Source: Synechococcus sp. JA-2-3B'a(2-13) (lineage in GTDB: Bacteria; Cyanobacteriota; Cyanobacteriia; Thermostichales; Thermostichaceae). From it: 64,000 nucleotides of DNA. The DNA is taken from positions 2,920,501 to 2,984,500 of the forward strand of contig NC_007776.1 of assembly GCF_000013225.1 (NCBI RefSeq). The letters run 5' to 3'. The notes beneath the pieces are model-generated. The model made no database searches. It was not told where the DNA came from and was given only the letters and a program-made list of their open reading frames with translations. The translations under genes and the position numbers were made by a program. Shown here one piece after another: positions 53,326-62,845 of the stretch; position 1 is the stretch's first letter, and the number at the start of each line of letters is the position of its first letter.

Positions 53326-54861
53326 ATGCTGAGTGCCTTGATTGTGTTGCCGATCTTGGGATCCCTGCTCCTGTTCTTAGGCTTGGGGGGGCGAAAGCTG
53401 GCGGTGGCCTTGGCCGGGATCCTGCTGGGGATCTCGCTGCTGCTGTTTGCCAACTTTGACCTGCAAGCGGAAGGGCTGCAGTGGGTGCAGCGGTGGGATT
53501 GGATCCCGGCAATTGGGCTGAGCTACTCCCTGGGCCTGGACGGGTTTTCCCTGCTGATGGTGGCTTTGAATGGGCTGCTCACGCTGATTGCGGTGCTGAC
53601 AGCTGAGCCAGAGGTGAAGCGGCCCAACCTCTTATACGGCTGCATTTTGTTCATGAGCGGGTCGGTCAACGGGGCTTTTGTTGCCCAGAACCTGCTTTTG
53701 TTCTTCTTGTTTTACGAGCTGGTGCTGATCCCGATCTACCTGCTCATCTCCATTTGGGGCAGCCCCAAGCGGGATTATGCTGCCATCAAGTTTTTGATTT
53801 ACACCGCCGTTTCCGCCATCTTTCTGTTGGGGGCCTTTTTGGCCATCTACTGGCTGGGGGATCCCCATAGCTTTGAGCTGCTGGAGATCCGCATCACCTC
53901 TCTCAGCCCTGTTGCCCAGACCTTGACGCTGTTGGCCTTGATCGTGGCTTTCGGCATTAAGATGCCGCTGATCCCCTTCCACACCTGGTTGCCTGATGCA
54001 TACGGGGAGTCGTCGCCGCCAGTGGCCATCCTCCTGGGAGGGATCCTCTCCAAGTTAGGCACGTACGGTCTGTTTCGCTTTGGGCTGCAGTTGTTTCCCC
54101 AAGCTTGGGCCGACCTGGGCGGGATCCTAGCCTGGTGGGGAGCCATTGCCGTGTTGTCCGGGGCTTTGGCAGCCATCGCCCAAAAAGACATCAAGCGCAT
54201 GGTGGCCTACAGCTCCATTGGCCACATGGGCTACATCTTGCTGGGCATGGCGGCAGCCACCCCCATTAGCCTGACCGGGGCGATGGTGCAGATGGTCTCC
54301 CATGGTCTCATCTTGGCGCTGCTGTTCGATTTGGTGGGCTTGGTGGAGCGCAAAGTGGGAACCCGCGATCTGGATGTGCTCAACGGCCTGCTCAACCCCT
54401 TGCGGGGCTTGCCCACGGTGAGTGCTCTGCTCATCTTGGGGGGGATGGCCAGCGCCGGGATCCCTGGCCTGGTGGGCTTTGTGGCGGAGTTTTTGATCTT
54501 CCAGGGCAGCTACCAAGATTTTCCTCTGCCCACTTTGATCAGCATCTGTGGCACCGGCTTGACGGCGGTGTACTTTGTGATTTTGCTGAACCGCACCTGC
54601 TTTGGCAGGTTGGACAACCGCACCGCCTACTACCCGCGCGTGCATGGCTGGGAGCGGATCCCGGGGCTTATTTTGACGGCCTTGATCGTTTGGTTTGGGA
54701 TCCAGCCCATGAGCCTGGTGAAATGGCCACAACCCTTGGCGTTTACCCTATCCACCCAGGTGGCTCAAGCGCAAACGCTTATCCTGGCATCAGCCGGTGA
54801 CCTTGCCCCCATCACCCTCTCTGGAGCCGATCCAGGCAAGCGGGAAACTCCCAGGAATTGA
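53326..54861 (+). CDS. ndhD3: NAD(P)H dehydrogenase subunit 4, CO2-uptake type (NdhD3)
   Basis: A 511-residue proton-pumping membrane subunit with about fourteen helices. Marks include FFLFYELVLIPIYLLISIWG with the conserved Glu, AFGIKMPLIPFHTWLPDAYGESSPPVAILLGGILSKLGTYGLFRF, AIAQKDIKRMVAYSSIGHMGYILLG and SAGIPGLVGFVAEFL. The second gene of the ndhF3-ndhD3-cupA-cupS operon. Confidence 0.9.
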   Translation: MLSALIVLPILGSLLLFLGLGGRKLAVALAGILLGISLLLFANFDLQAEGLQWVQRWDWIPAIGLSYSLGLDGFSLLMVALNGLLTLIAVLTAEPEVKRPNLLYGCILFMSGSVNGAFVAQNLLLFFLFYELVLIPIYLLISIWGSPKRDYAAIKFLIYTAVSAIFLLGAFLAIYWLGDPHSFELLEIRITSLSPVAQTLTLLALIVAFGIKMPLIPFHTWLPDAYGESSPPVAILLGGILSKLGTYGLFRFGLQLFPQAWADLGGILAWWGAIAVLSGALAAIAQKDIKRMVAYSSIGHMGYILLGMAAATPISLTGAMVQMVSHGLILALLFDLVGLVERKVGTRDLDVLNGLLNPLRGLPTVSALLILGGMASAGIPGLVGFVAEFLIFQGSYQDFPLPTLISICGTGLTAVYFVILLNRTCFGRLDNRTAYYPRVHGWERIPGLILTALIVWFGIQPMSLVKWPQPLAFTLSTQVAQAQTLILASAGDLAPITLSGADPGKRETPRN

Positions 54862-54919
54862 GATCCCAGCAGATGCCCCCTATGGAGCCAGGACTTTTGA
54901 AGAGTTGGAGACTTCTTCC

Positions 54920-56230
54920 ATGACGACAACCCTTACAACCCGCAAGCTTCCCCCTTCTACCCACCCTTTTGCGGATGTAGTCCACCGCTTGGAGGCTGGG
55001 GGATCGATGCTGCCGGATACGCCGGAAAACCTGATGCAAATTATCGGCCTCTACAAAGCCTATGCGGTGCCGATGGACTTTTACTGGCGCGATCTGCTCT
55101 ACATTGCCGAGCAGGTGTTTGTGGATCCCTTGCCCTTTTTTAAGTTCATCATTCCCGAAGAATATTTGAAGCTGGCCAACCACTACGCGGGGGATAATGC
55201 CGATTTGCGCATTTGGCGCGGCCCCGCTACGGCCCACCCGGAACTGCTGGAGTTCATGGAAAAAGGGGAGCTCAAGCGCAAGCTGCCGCGGATTTTGCAT
55301 CACCTTTGGCATGACCGCATCAACATGGAATTTGCCGAAGAATGTATGCGGGCCATGCTCTGGCACCGGGATATGGGGGGCTTGCTGGATCCCTACATGG
55401 ATTCCGAAGAATACAAGCAAAATGCCGACCGCGCCATCCGCGCCTATTGCCAGGGCAACCCCTTGTTGATGGGGCTATACAAGCTCTTCCCCGATATGTT
55501 TTTGGAGCTGTGCCGCCAGGCCACCATGTACTCGGTGTTGGGCCTGTTTTGGGAGGTGATGGCTCCGGTCTTTTTTGAGATGAGCGATCTCTACGATGAA
55601 GGCAAAATTACCAGCGTGCCGGAGGCGATGAACTTTCTGGTCAACGGGATCTTCGCCATTGCCGGACGACCCATCTACCATCGCGTGCGCATTCGGGGAG
55701 AATGGTACGATATTGTGCCCAAATCCAAGGGATTTACCTGGCTATATGAGGCCGCTTTCCCCTATGTAGAGGCCGTGTTTTATCGCACCTCTCCTTTCCG
55801 CGGCACCAAGTCCTACAACGCTCAGGCCAACGAAGTTCCCACCAACCAGTTGGACTTTCACTACGGGATCCTCTACGCCGATAAGTTTCCGGTGGGCACC
55901 GCCGGGATCCCGCCCACGCTCTTGCACCAGGATATGTACCACTTTTTGCCCCAGTATTTGGTGGAGTATTATCGCAAGCATTGCCGCGGCGAAGAGGACA
56001 TGCTGATTCAATTGGGGGTTAGCTTCCAGCGCTCCATGTACAACGTCACCTCAGCCGTGATTCAGGCGGGAAGGGCCGCTTTCTTGTATCCCCTTGATGA
56101 TCCAAATCCACGGCACTTGATGATGAACCGCCGTTATTTTGAGGGACAACTCAATCGCTTCACCCGACCGGAATATGGGATCCGGGAAGCAGCCCGCCTC
56201 GCCTACATTCAGGATCAGAATTATCGCTAG
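54920..56230 (+). CDS. cupA: CO2 hydration protein CupA (ChpY)
   Basis: A 436-residue soluble protein of the NDH-1MS complex, thought to hydrate CO2 to bicarbonate while coupled to electron transport. Conserved stretches include FADVVHRLEAGGSMLPDTPENLMQIIGLYKAYAVPMDFYWRDLLYIAEQVF, ILHHLWHDRINMEFAEECMRAMLWHRDMGG and LDDPNPRHLMMNRRYFEGQLNRF. His and Cys residues possibly binding zinc are present. ATG 54920 lies 59 bp after the ndhD3 stop. The CupA rather than CupB subtype follows from the operon. Confidence 0.9.
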   Translation: MTTTLTTRKLPPSTHPFADVVHRLEAGGSMLPDTPENLMQIIGLYKAYAVPMDFYWRDLLYIAEQVFVDPLPFFKFIIPEEYLKLANHYAGDNADLRIWRGPATAHPELLEFMEKGELKRKLPRILHHLWHDRINMEFAEECMRAMLWHRDMGGLLDPYMDSEEYKQNADRAIRAYCQGNPLLMGLYKLFPDMFLELCRQATMYSVLGLFWEVMAPVFFEMSDLYDEGKITSVPEAMNFLVNGIFAIAGRPIYHRVRIRGEWYDIVPKSKGFTWLYEAAFPYVEAVFYRTSPFRGTKSYNAQANEVPTNQLDFHYGILYADKFPVGTAGIPPTLLHQDMYHFLPQYLVEYYRKHCRGEEDMLIQLGVSFQRSMYNVTSAVIQAGRAAFLYPLDDPNPRHLMMNRRYFEGQLNRFTRPEYGIREAARLAYIQDQNYR

Positions 56231-56311
56231 CCCGTGGCAACTTTAATGATCTCAAAGCCTTTCGAGCAGCAATCCAGTTAGCAACAACTTCACAGCAAAA
56301 GGATCCCGGCC

Positions 56312-56770
56312 ATGCCCGATATTGTCGATATTGCGGTCTCTGCTGAGGGTTTTTCCACCTTGGTAACTGCCGTTAAAGCGGCAAACCTGGTAGACACTCT
56401 CAAAAGCCCTGGCCCCTTTACCGTTTTTGCCCCCACCGATGGGGCTTTTGCCAAGCTGCCTCCTGGCACCATCACCACCCTGGTGCAAAATATCCCCCAA
56501 CTGACTCGCATCCTGTGTTACCACGTGGTGCCCGGCCGCTTGAAAAAGGCAGATTTGGCCAAGTACCAAAGTGTGGGCTCGGTAGAGGGATCCCCCATCG
56601 ACTTGTTGATCGAAGGGGACGTTTTCGAGGTCAATAACGCCACCGTTATCCAAGCGGACATCGAAGCCGATAACGGCATCATCCACGTCATTGACACCGT
56701 CATCCTGATGCGGCCCCACTGGTTCTGGCCGATCATGAACTCTGCTTTGGCCGCCTCGGCCAGAGGATAA
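56312..56770 (+). CDS. cupS: CupS, FAS1-domain subunit of the NDH-1MS CO2-uptake complex
   Basis: A 152-residue single FAS1 domain without a signal peptide: [30 protein letters not shown], the YHVVPGR motif and [14 protein letters not shown]. In known ndhF3-ndhD3-cupA operons the fourth gene encodes such a FAS1 protein, CupS, part of the cytosolic/stromal face of the complex. Position, 82 bp after cupA, fits. Confidence 0.88.
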   Translation: MPDIVDIAVSAEGFSTLVTAVKAANLVDTLKSPGPFTVFAPTDGAFAKLPPGTITTLVQNIPQLTRILCYHVVPGRLKKADLAKYQSVGSVEGSPIDLLIEGDVFEVNNATVIQADIEADNGIIHVIDTVILMRPHWFWPIMNSALAASARG

Positions 56771-56884
56771 ACGGATCCATCCTGAACGGAGGTTGGGGAA
56801 AGTGCCTTGGTGAACACTCTCCCCGGCTATGCCTTCCAATGGGTACGGTCAGAGATTTCTGCTCCGCGTGCAGTCTACACCATC

Positions 56885-56911
56885 CCCCAACCCCCACAGG
56901 GTAGGGGCTTT
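56885..56911 (+). terminator. Terminator-like hairpin after cupS
   Basis: CCCCAACCC (56885-56893) and GGGTAGGGG (56899-56907) pair with one A-A mismatch, followed by CTTTT. It lies about 115 bp past the cupS stop. Confidence 0.5.
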
Positions 56912-57120
56912 TGTCTCTTGGTAGCGGGGATTTTGCCATCTTTTAAACCCAGAGATGAATCCGAAGCTTGGCCTGATACGTAACTTATTTGGCCTGTTCT
57001 CTGACCGAGGAGCTTTTTCCATGTTGTTGATCGGTTTTGCCCTTCGGCCTCGTTCAATTTTCGAGGCTTTTTGCGGCTTTTGCCTGGTTGCTGTCTTGTT
57101 TCTCAGCGGTTAAGGAAGCT

Positions 57121-57407
57121 TTACAAATCTCACAACCCCACTTCTACCCATTGCTGATTTTGGCCCTGGGCACATTCACATTGCTCAGCCGCAGCCAGGA
57201 CAATCTTTCGCCCAGGCCACAGGGCCGGTGGTCTTTGTCTTGAACATGTTGCCGAATCCAGGCAATCAGTCGGGGAATTTCCGACTGGAAGCCAACCTCA
57301 CCCCTGAGCAAGTCTCCAGCTTTTTGGCCGGAGCTTACTACATCAACATTCACACGCAGGCCAACCCGCCGGGCGAGTTGCGAGCCCAGGTGGTTTTCCC
57401 TCGCTAA
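57121..57407 (+). pseudogene. CHRD-domain protein, N-terminally broken fragment
   Basis: The frame ending at TAA 57405-57407 reads GHIHIAQPQPGQSFAQATG, PVVFVLN and FRLEANLTPEQVSSFLAGAYY followed by INIHTQANPPGELRAQVVFPR, the second half of a CHRD domain (HIH motif, NIHT-x-x-NP-GE-R). A TAA lies just upstream (about 57111) and the first half of the domain is missing. An upstream frame with a signal-like RLFAAFAWLLSCFSA at 57065 may be its displaced start, which would imply a frameshift. Confidence 0.65.
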
Positions 57408-57429
57408 GGTTTGATCCAGTACCCCATCT

Positions 57430-57463
57430 GGGATCCCCGCAGGTGAGGGGATCCCTAATTTTT
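57430..57463 (+). terminator. Terminator-like hairpin made of GGGATCCC palindromes
   Basis: GGGATCCCC (57430-57438) pairs with GGGGATCCC (57447-57455), then TAATTTTT. It follows the CHRD fragment by 22 bp. Same design as the hairpin after psaJ. Confidence 0.6.
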
Positions 57464-57641
57464 GCGGACGGATTGGCTGTTCTGTGAACTCCCCCACGGT
57501 CAGTCGGGCCGGCAGGACAGAGTTTCTGTGTAGCTCCTGGCCAGCAGCTTTCGGTAGTCCTGGAGCTGGCCTGCCAGTCCCCTTTACAGAGCGAGCTGTA
57601 GGCTTCACCTCTGGGCTAGCTGTGGAGCGCCAAGGGAATAA

Positions 57642-59033
57642 CTACACAGGTTGCTGTCCGCCCACAATGGCCCGACAGCGAATGTAGGGGCCGCCTGCAT
57701 CCACCTTGGCCGGTTGACCCTTGCCACAATGGCCGGATCCCAAGTCCCACAGGAAGTCCCGCGAGACGGCATCCACCGATTGCAGCACCTCAAAAGCATT
57801 GCCGGTGATGGTGACACCGCGCAGCAACTCCGCCAGCTTGCCATCGCGAATGCGGTAGGCCCGCTCTACCCCAAACATAAACTCGCCGGTGGAGTCCGCC
57901 TGCCCGTTCCTGGCCCCATCCAGGAAGTAGCCATCGGGAGTGCTGGCGATGATTTCCTCTAGCGTTTGGGATCCGGGCTCGATGAAGGTGTTGCGCATGC
58001 GGATCAAAGGCTCATCGGCGTATTCCCAGGCGCGGGCATTGCCGGTGGGCTCCACCCCAAAGTGGGCGGCAGTTTCGCGGTTGTGGAGATAGCTGACCAG
58101 AATGCCGTTTTGGATGATGGTGGTGCTTTGGGTAGGAACGCCCTCGTCGTCCACAGGAAGGGTTCCCCCTGCCCCTGGCATAAACTCCGAATGGCCGGAG
58201 TCTTTGAGAGTAACCAAGTCGCTGGCCACCCGCTGCCCCAGCTTGCCGGCAGCCACAGAACCCGCCAGGACAAAATCCGCTTCGACAGTGTGGCCAATGG
58301 CCTCGTGCACCAATAGCCCCACGATGGAAGGCGACAGAATAACCGTGGCCCATCCCCCTTCCGCGTAGCCTGCGGACAACAAGTCAACAGCGGTAGCAGC
58401 CGCCTTTTCCGCCATCTGCAAGGGATCCGAGCGGAACAGGCAATCCCATCCCCCCGTTACCCCAATGGCCTCGGAGCCACTGCTGAGCTGGCCGGCAGCT
58501 TCGGCCACCGCCTGAACTCGCAGCTCGGGGCGCACCAGACGAAAGGCCACATCCGCCCCATCGGTGGTGACAATGGCTTTTTCCTCGTAGATCTCGTTGT
58601 AGGTGCAACTGGCGGAGCTAATTTGGCGAGAGGCCTGCCGGGCCTGCGCCTCGGTTTCCAAAGCCAACTGGATCTTCGCCTCCAGCGGTTTGTTCAACAC
58701 CTCCTCCACACCGGGCTCGCAGAACTCCCCTTGGGCCAGCCGCACACTGGGCAGGGATCCCAGCTTTTGCTTGCGGTAGTCGGCGCTGGCTTGGGCGGCA
58801 CGGCGAGCTTCAGCGATGGCCTCCCGAATGGCAGCCGGCGAGGGATCCCCGGTGGCAGCAAAGCCCCAAGTGCCGGCCTCCAACACCCGCACCCCCACTC
58901 CGGAACGGCGACGAACCGCGGTGCGCTCAAGGCGGCCCTTCTCGGCAGTGATGCTGCGAAACACCTTGCCGTGGTAGCGCAGTTCCACAAAGCCAGAGCA
59001 GTCCCGAAGGATGTCGCGCAGAAGGTCTCGCAT
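57642..59033 (-). CDS. tldD: TldD/PmbA-family metalloprotease, TldD subunit type
   Basis: A 463-residue protein with the TldD zinc motif LLVHEAIGHTVEAD (H243-E-A-I-G-H248), the upstream VEAD-type Glu, and PDGYFLDGARNGQADSTGEFMFGVERAYRIRDGKL near the C-terminus. TldD-TldE processes modified peptides and degrades unfolded ones. The partner tldE/pmbA is not in the window. ATG 59033 is the first good start; upstream sequence is not family-like. Confidence 0.92.
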   Translation of the reverse strand: MRDLLRDILRDCSGFVELRYHGKVFRSITAEKGRLERTAVRRRSGVGVRVLEAGTWGFAATGDPSPAAIREAIAEARRAAQASADYRKQKLGSLPSVRLAQGEFCEPGVEEVLNKPLEAKIQLALETEAQARQASRQISSASCTYNEIYEEKAIVTTDGADVAFRLVRPELRVQAVAEAAGQLSSGSEAIGVTGGWDCLFRSDPLQMAEKAAATAVDLLSAGYAEGGWATVILSPSIVGLLVHEAIGHTVEADFVLAGSVAAGKLGQRVASDLVTLKDSGHSEFMPGAGGTLPVDDEGVPTQSTTIIQNGILVSYLHNRETAAHFGVEPTGNARAWEYADEPLIRMRNTFIEPGSQTLEEIIASTPDGYFLDGARNGQADSTGEFMFGVERAYRIRDGKLAELLRGVTITGNAFEVLQSVDAVSRDFLWDLGSGHCGKGQPAKVDAGGPYIRCRAIVGGQQPV

Positions 59034-59124
59034 AGCAACAGGGAGATGGGTGTAGTCCTCAGTCCAGCATAGCCCGATCCTGGAAAGTCGATGAGCTGCC
59101 ACGCCGAGTGAAAGCCCCGATCCC

Positions 59125-59151
59125 GTTCGTGTCAGCAGTGCGGAACATTTT
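59125..59151 (+). repeat. Dispersed repeat copy between tldD and leuS
   Basis: GTTCGTGTCAGC then AGTGC-GGA-ACATT, a partly decayed stem. Confidence 0.65.
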
Positions 59152-59165
59152 GGCCAGGCCCGCCG

Positions 59166-61814
59166 TTAGAGGACAAAGTTAACCAGCTTTTTCGGCACCA
59201 CCACCACTTTTTTGGGTGTTGCCCCCTCCAGGTATTTCTGCGCTGCTTCTGACCGAAGGGCCAACTGTTCCTGCTCCTCCGGCGTTACCTCGGCAGGGGC
59301 CTCAAACGAGCCGCGCAATTTGCCGTTCACCTGAATCACAATGGTCACCGTGTCGGCCACCAGCGCTGCCGGGTCATAGCTGGGCCAAGACTGCCGATGC
59401 ACCGAGTCTGCGCCCCCCAGCGCCTGCCACAGCTCCTCCGCAATATGGGGGGCAAAAGGCGCCATCAGCAACACCAGCGTGCGGATCCCCTCTGCATAGA
59501 CCGGCGAATCCGGGATCCCGGCCTCCCCCAGAGCATTGCTCAGCTTCATCAGCTCGGCAATGGCGGTGTTGAATTGATAATCGTTTTCCAGATCTTCGCT
59601 GACTTCCTTGATGGCGGTGTGGATGGCCCGGCGCAGATCTTTTTCCGCCTTGGTCAGGGATCCCACCTCGACCTTGGCCGGCAACAGCTCTGAGACCCTG
59701 CCCCGCCAGGACTCCGTCCCGCCACCGCGAACGACAAACTCGTACACCTGCCGCCAGACGCGGTTGAGAAAGCGAAATTGCCCCTCCACATCGGCATCGT
59801 CCCACTCCAGATCCTTCTCCGGCGGGGCCTTGAAGAGGATAAACATGCGGGCCGTATCCGCCCCGTAGTGGGCCAGCACCTCCTCGGGATCCACGCCGTT
59901 GCCCTTGGATTTGGACATGGTGGCATAGATCACTTCCAGGGGTTCGCCGGTCTCCGGATCTGTGGGGTTGTCGGGATCCTTCACCAGAGCTGCCGGGATC
60001 CAGCGATCCTTGCCGGACTTGTTGGGGTTGTAGTAAGTGCGCCCTTGCACCATCCCCTGGGTGAGCAGACGCAGGAACGGCTCGTCAAAATCCAGCAGCC
60101 CCCGATCCCGCAACACCTTGGTAAAAAAGCGGGAATAGAGCAGGTGCAGGATGGCGTGCTCGATGCCGCCCACGTACTGATCCACCGGCAGCCAGGCGTT
60201 CACCCGGTCTTTGCGGAAGATCTCTCGGTCGTTGCGGGCATCGCTAAAGCGCAGGAAGTACCACGACGAGCAGATGAAGGTGTCCATGGTATCGGTTTCC
60301 CGGCGAGCCTCCGCGCCACAGGTGGGGCACTTCACCTTCACCCAGTCCTCCAACTGGGCCAACGGGGATCCCCCTCGCCCCGTCAGCTCCACATCCTCCG
60401 GCAAGAGCACCGGCAGATCCTTCTCCGGCACCGGCACAATGCCACAGTGGGGACAATGGATCACCGGGATGGGACAACCCCAGTAGCGCTGCCGCGAGAT
60501 CAGCCAATCCCGCAGGCGGTAGTTGATCTGCTTTTCCCCCAGCCCCTGGGCTTCCAGCCAGGCGATGGCTCTTTCCACGCTTTGCCCTGGGCCTTTGCCC
60601 ACCGGGATCCCGTCTAGGGGGCCAGAGTTGATCATCACCCCTTCCCCCGTCCAGGCAGCCTGCAGTTCTGAGGACTCCGTCCCGCTGGCGCGATCCGTCG
60701 AGGATAAGGAACCCTCCGGCGGCTGCACCACCCGCTTGATGGGCAGGCCGAACTTGCGGGCAAACTCGAAATCCCGCTGGTCGTGGGCAGGCACGGCCAT
60801 AATGGCCCCCGTACCGTAGCCCATCAGCACATAGTCGGCAATCCAGATGGGGATTCGCTCTTGGTTGACGGGGTTGATGGCGTAGGATCCCGTCCAAACC
60901 CCTGTCTTTTCCCGGTCTTCAGCGCTGCGCTCGATCTCGCTGCGGGCAGCGGCCTGGGCTTGATAGGCTCTGACGGCCTGCAGTTGCTCGGCAGTGGTGA
61001 GCTTGTCCACCAAGGGGTGCTCCGGCGACATCACCATGAAGGTGGCCCCCCAGAGGGTATCGGGCCGGGTGGTGAACACTGCCAGCTCGTCCCCCGCCTC
61101 GGTTTTGAAAATCACCTTAGCCCCCACCGATTGGCCAATCCAATTCTCCTGCATGGTGCGCACCCGCTCCGGCCAGCCGGAGAGCTTTTCCAGATCCGCC
61201 AGCAGTTGGTCGGCATAGGCGGTGATTTTGAAAAACCACTGCTTGAGCATGCGCTTTTCCACCAGGGCGCCGGATCTCCAGGAACGCCCCTCCGCATCCA
61301 CCTGCTCGTTGGCCAACACCGTCTGATCCACCGGATCCCAGTTCACTGGCGCTTCCTTCTGGTAGGCCAGGCCGGCCTTGAAAAATTGCAGGAAGAGCCA
61401 CTGCGTCCACTTGTAGTAGTCGGGGGCGCAGGTGGTGATCTCCCGCTCCCAGTCGTAGGAGAGCCCCAGCCGCTGCAGTTGCTCCCGCATCTGGGCAATG
61501 TTTTGGTAGGTCCACTTGGCCGGTGGGATCCCCCGGTCGATGGCGGCATTCTCCGCCGGCAGGCCAAAGGCATCCCAGCCCATCGGGTGCAACACCGCGT
61601 ATCCCTGCATTCGTTTGTGGCGGGCAATTACATCGGTGATGGTGTAATTGCGCACATGCCCCATGTGCAGGTTGCCGCTGGGATAGGGGAACATGGACAG
61701 AGCATAAAATTTGCGGCTCCCGTCCTTCAGCTCTGGGGTGCGATCCAGCCCGATTTCACGCCAGTGGGCTTGCCACTTGCTCTCGATGGCCTGGGGATTG
61801 TAGCGCGCGTCCAC
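59166..61814 (-). CDS. leuS: Leucyl-tRNA synthetase
   Basis: Class I synthetase of 882 residues. [15 protein letters not shown] holds the HIGH signature (HMGH, about 50-53), then the [17 protein letters not shown] block, the CP1 editing domain ([19 protein letters not shown]), [15 protein letters not shown], and [14 protein letters not shown] with the KMSKS lysines. GTG 61814 fits the family start ([13 protein letters not shown]) and has AGGAG at nine bases. Two dispersed repeats are read through in frame (DRASGTESS after the editing domain region and VRGGGTESW near the anticodon-binding domain), which explains part of the extra length over usual cyanobacterial LeuS. Confidence 0.96.
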   Translation of the reverse strand: MDARYNPQAIESKWQAHWREIGLDRTPELKDGSRKFYALSMFPYPSGNLHMGHVRNYTITDVIARHKRMQGYAVLHPMGWDAFGLPAENAAIDRGIPPAKWTYQNIAQMREQLQRLGLSYDWEREITTCAPDYYKWTQWLFLQFFKAGLAYQKEAPVNWDPVDQTVLANEQVDAEGRSWRSGALVEKRMLKQWFFKITAYADQLLADLEKLSGWPERVRTMQENWIGQSVGAKVIFKTEAGDELAVFTTRPDTLWGATFMVMSPEHPLVDKLTTAEQLQAVRAYQAQAAARSEIERSAEDREKTGVWTGSYAINPVNQERIPIWIADYVLMGYGTGAIMAVPAHDQRDFEFARKFGLPIKRVVQPPEGSLSSTDRASGTESSELQAAWTGEGVMINSGPLDGIPVGKGPGQSVERAIAWLEAQGLGEKQINYRLRDWLISRQRYWGCPIPVIHCPHCGIVPVPEKDLPVLLPEDVELTGRGGSPLAQLEDWVKVKCPTCGAEARRETDTMDTFICSSWYFLRFSDARNDREIFRKDRVNAWLPVDQYVGGIEHAILHLLYSRFFTKVLRDRGLLDFDEPFLRLLTQGMVQGRTYYNPNKSGKDRWIPAALVKDPDNPTDPETGEPLEVIYATMSKSKGNGVDPEEVLAHYGADTARMFILFKAPPEKDLEWDDADVEGQFRFLNRVWRQVYEFVVRGGGTESWRGRVSELLPAKVEVGSLTKAEKDLRRAIHTAIKEVSEDLENDYQFNTAIAELMKLSNALGEAGIPDSPVYAEGIRTLVLLMAPFAPHIAEELWQALGGADSVHRQSWPSYDPAALVADTVTIVIQVNGKLRGSFEAPAEVTPEEQEQLALRSEAAQKYLEGATPKKVVVVPKKLVNFVL
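59709..59732 (-). repeat. Dispersed repeat copy in leuS (C-terminal)
   Basis: Minus strand GTTCGCGGTGGC then GGGACGGAGTCC; reads VRGGGTESW. Confidence 0.8.
60672..60692 (-). repeat. Dispersed repeat copy in leuS (middle)
   Basis: Minus strand TCGCGCCAGC then GGGACGGAGTCC; reads RASGTESS. Confidence 0.8.
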
Positions 61815-61954
61815 GGTTCGATGCTCCTGGGAAAAAAGCGCATACGCTGGGAGATAGAAGCATTTTGACATACTCCCCACGCCAGTGCTCTCAAGCAAGG
61901 AACGGGATCCCTATTGGCGCTGACAAACCGACAAGCAGGGATCACAAGCAGGGA

Positions 61955-62845
61955 TCAGTAGGTTTCTTCGTGCCACCTGTCTGCTTTCTTCAGTTCCTTC
62001 TGGAACTTGCTCCAATCCTGACCGGCTTGTTCCGCCAAAGGCCCCATGACGTTGTTGATCCCGTCCTCCATCCCCTTGAGGCCGCAGATGTAGGTGTAGG
62101 TGTTGGGCTGTTGCAGCATCTCCCACAGCTCGGCGCCGTACTCGGCCATGCGGTTTTGCACGTACATTTTCTTGCCATCGGGGGTTTGTTGCTCGCGGCT
62201 GATGGCGTAATCGACGCGGAAGCGATCCCCGTACTGGGCTTTCCAGGCCTCCAGATCCCCGTGGTAGAGCAAGGTGGAGGTGGTGGGCACCCCAAAGAAC
62301 AGCCAGATCTTGCCCTGATAGTTGGGATCCTCCTCAAACAGGTGCTTGATGAAAGCGCGAAAAGGGGCAATGCCGGTGCCGGTGGCGATCAAGATCAGGT
62401 TGGCATTCTCATCTTCGGGCAGTAGGAAGGTTTTCCCCGATGGCCCCGTGATCATCACCTCGTCGCCTGCCTTCAAATCGGTGAGGAAGCCGGAGCAGAC
62501 CCCCACCCCCGGCTGGCCTGTCTCTCTATCGACATATTCGGCCCGCTTCACGCTCAAAGAGACGGTGCGCCCCTCGCCATCATCGCCAAAGCGGGTGGAA
62601 GCAATCGAGTAGAGGCGGGGCTTGTGGGGCTTGCCCTTGGCATCTTCGCCAGGAGGGATAATGCCAACGCTTTGCCCTTCTAGGTAGCGGTAGTTGGGAT
62701 CCGGCAAGCTGAGCACAATGTGCTTAGTCAGTCCGGGTGCTCCTTCACCGACAATGGAGTAGGTCTCCACGCAGTGGCCGATCAACGGTGCGTTGGGACG
62801 ATACAGATTGACGACAACCTCTCGCTTTTCTGCGCTGGCAACCAT
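61955..62845 (-). CDS. petH: Ferredoxin-NADP+ reductase, short form without the CpcD-like domain
   Basis: A 296-residue flavoprotein reducing NADP+ with photosynthetic ferredoxin. The FAD domain has KPRLYSIASTRFGDDGEGRTVSLSVKR, then GVCSGFLTDLKAGDEV; the NADP domain has LIATGTGIAPFRAFI and YICGLKGMEDGI, ending WHEETY with the C-terminal aromatic. The first residues MVASAEKREVVVNLYRPN lead straight into the FNR fold. The N-terminal CpcD-like phycobilisome-binding domain of the usual cyanobacterial large isoform is absent and no such frame lies upstream. AGGAG precedes ATG 62845. It is divergent from prk. Confidence 0.94.
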   Translation of the reverse strand: MVASAEKREVVVNLYRPNAPLIGHCVETYSIVGEGAPGLTKHIVLSLPDPNYRYLEGQSVGIIPPGEDAKGKPHKPRLYSIASTRFGDDGEGRTVSLSVKRAEYVDRETGQPGVGVCSGFLTDLKAGDEVMITGPSGKTFLLPEDENANLILIATGTGIAPFRAFIKHLFEEDPNYQGKIWLFFGVPTTSTLLYHGDLEAWKAQYGDRFRVDYAISREQQTPDGKKMYVQNRMAEYGAELWEMLQQPNTYTYICGLKGMEDGINNVMGPLAEQAGQDWSKFQKELKKADRWHEETY

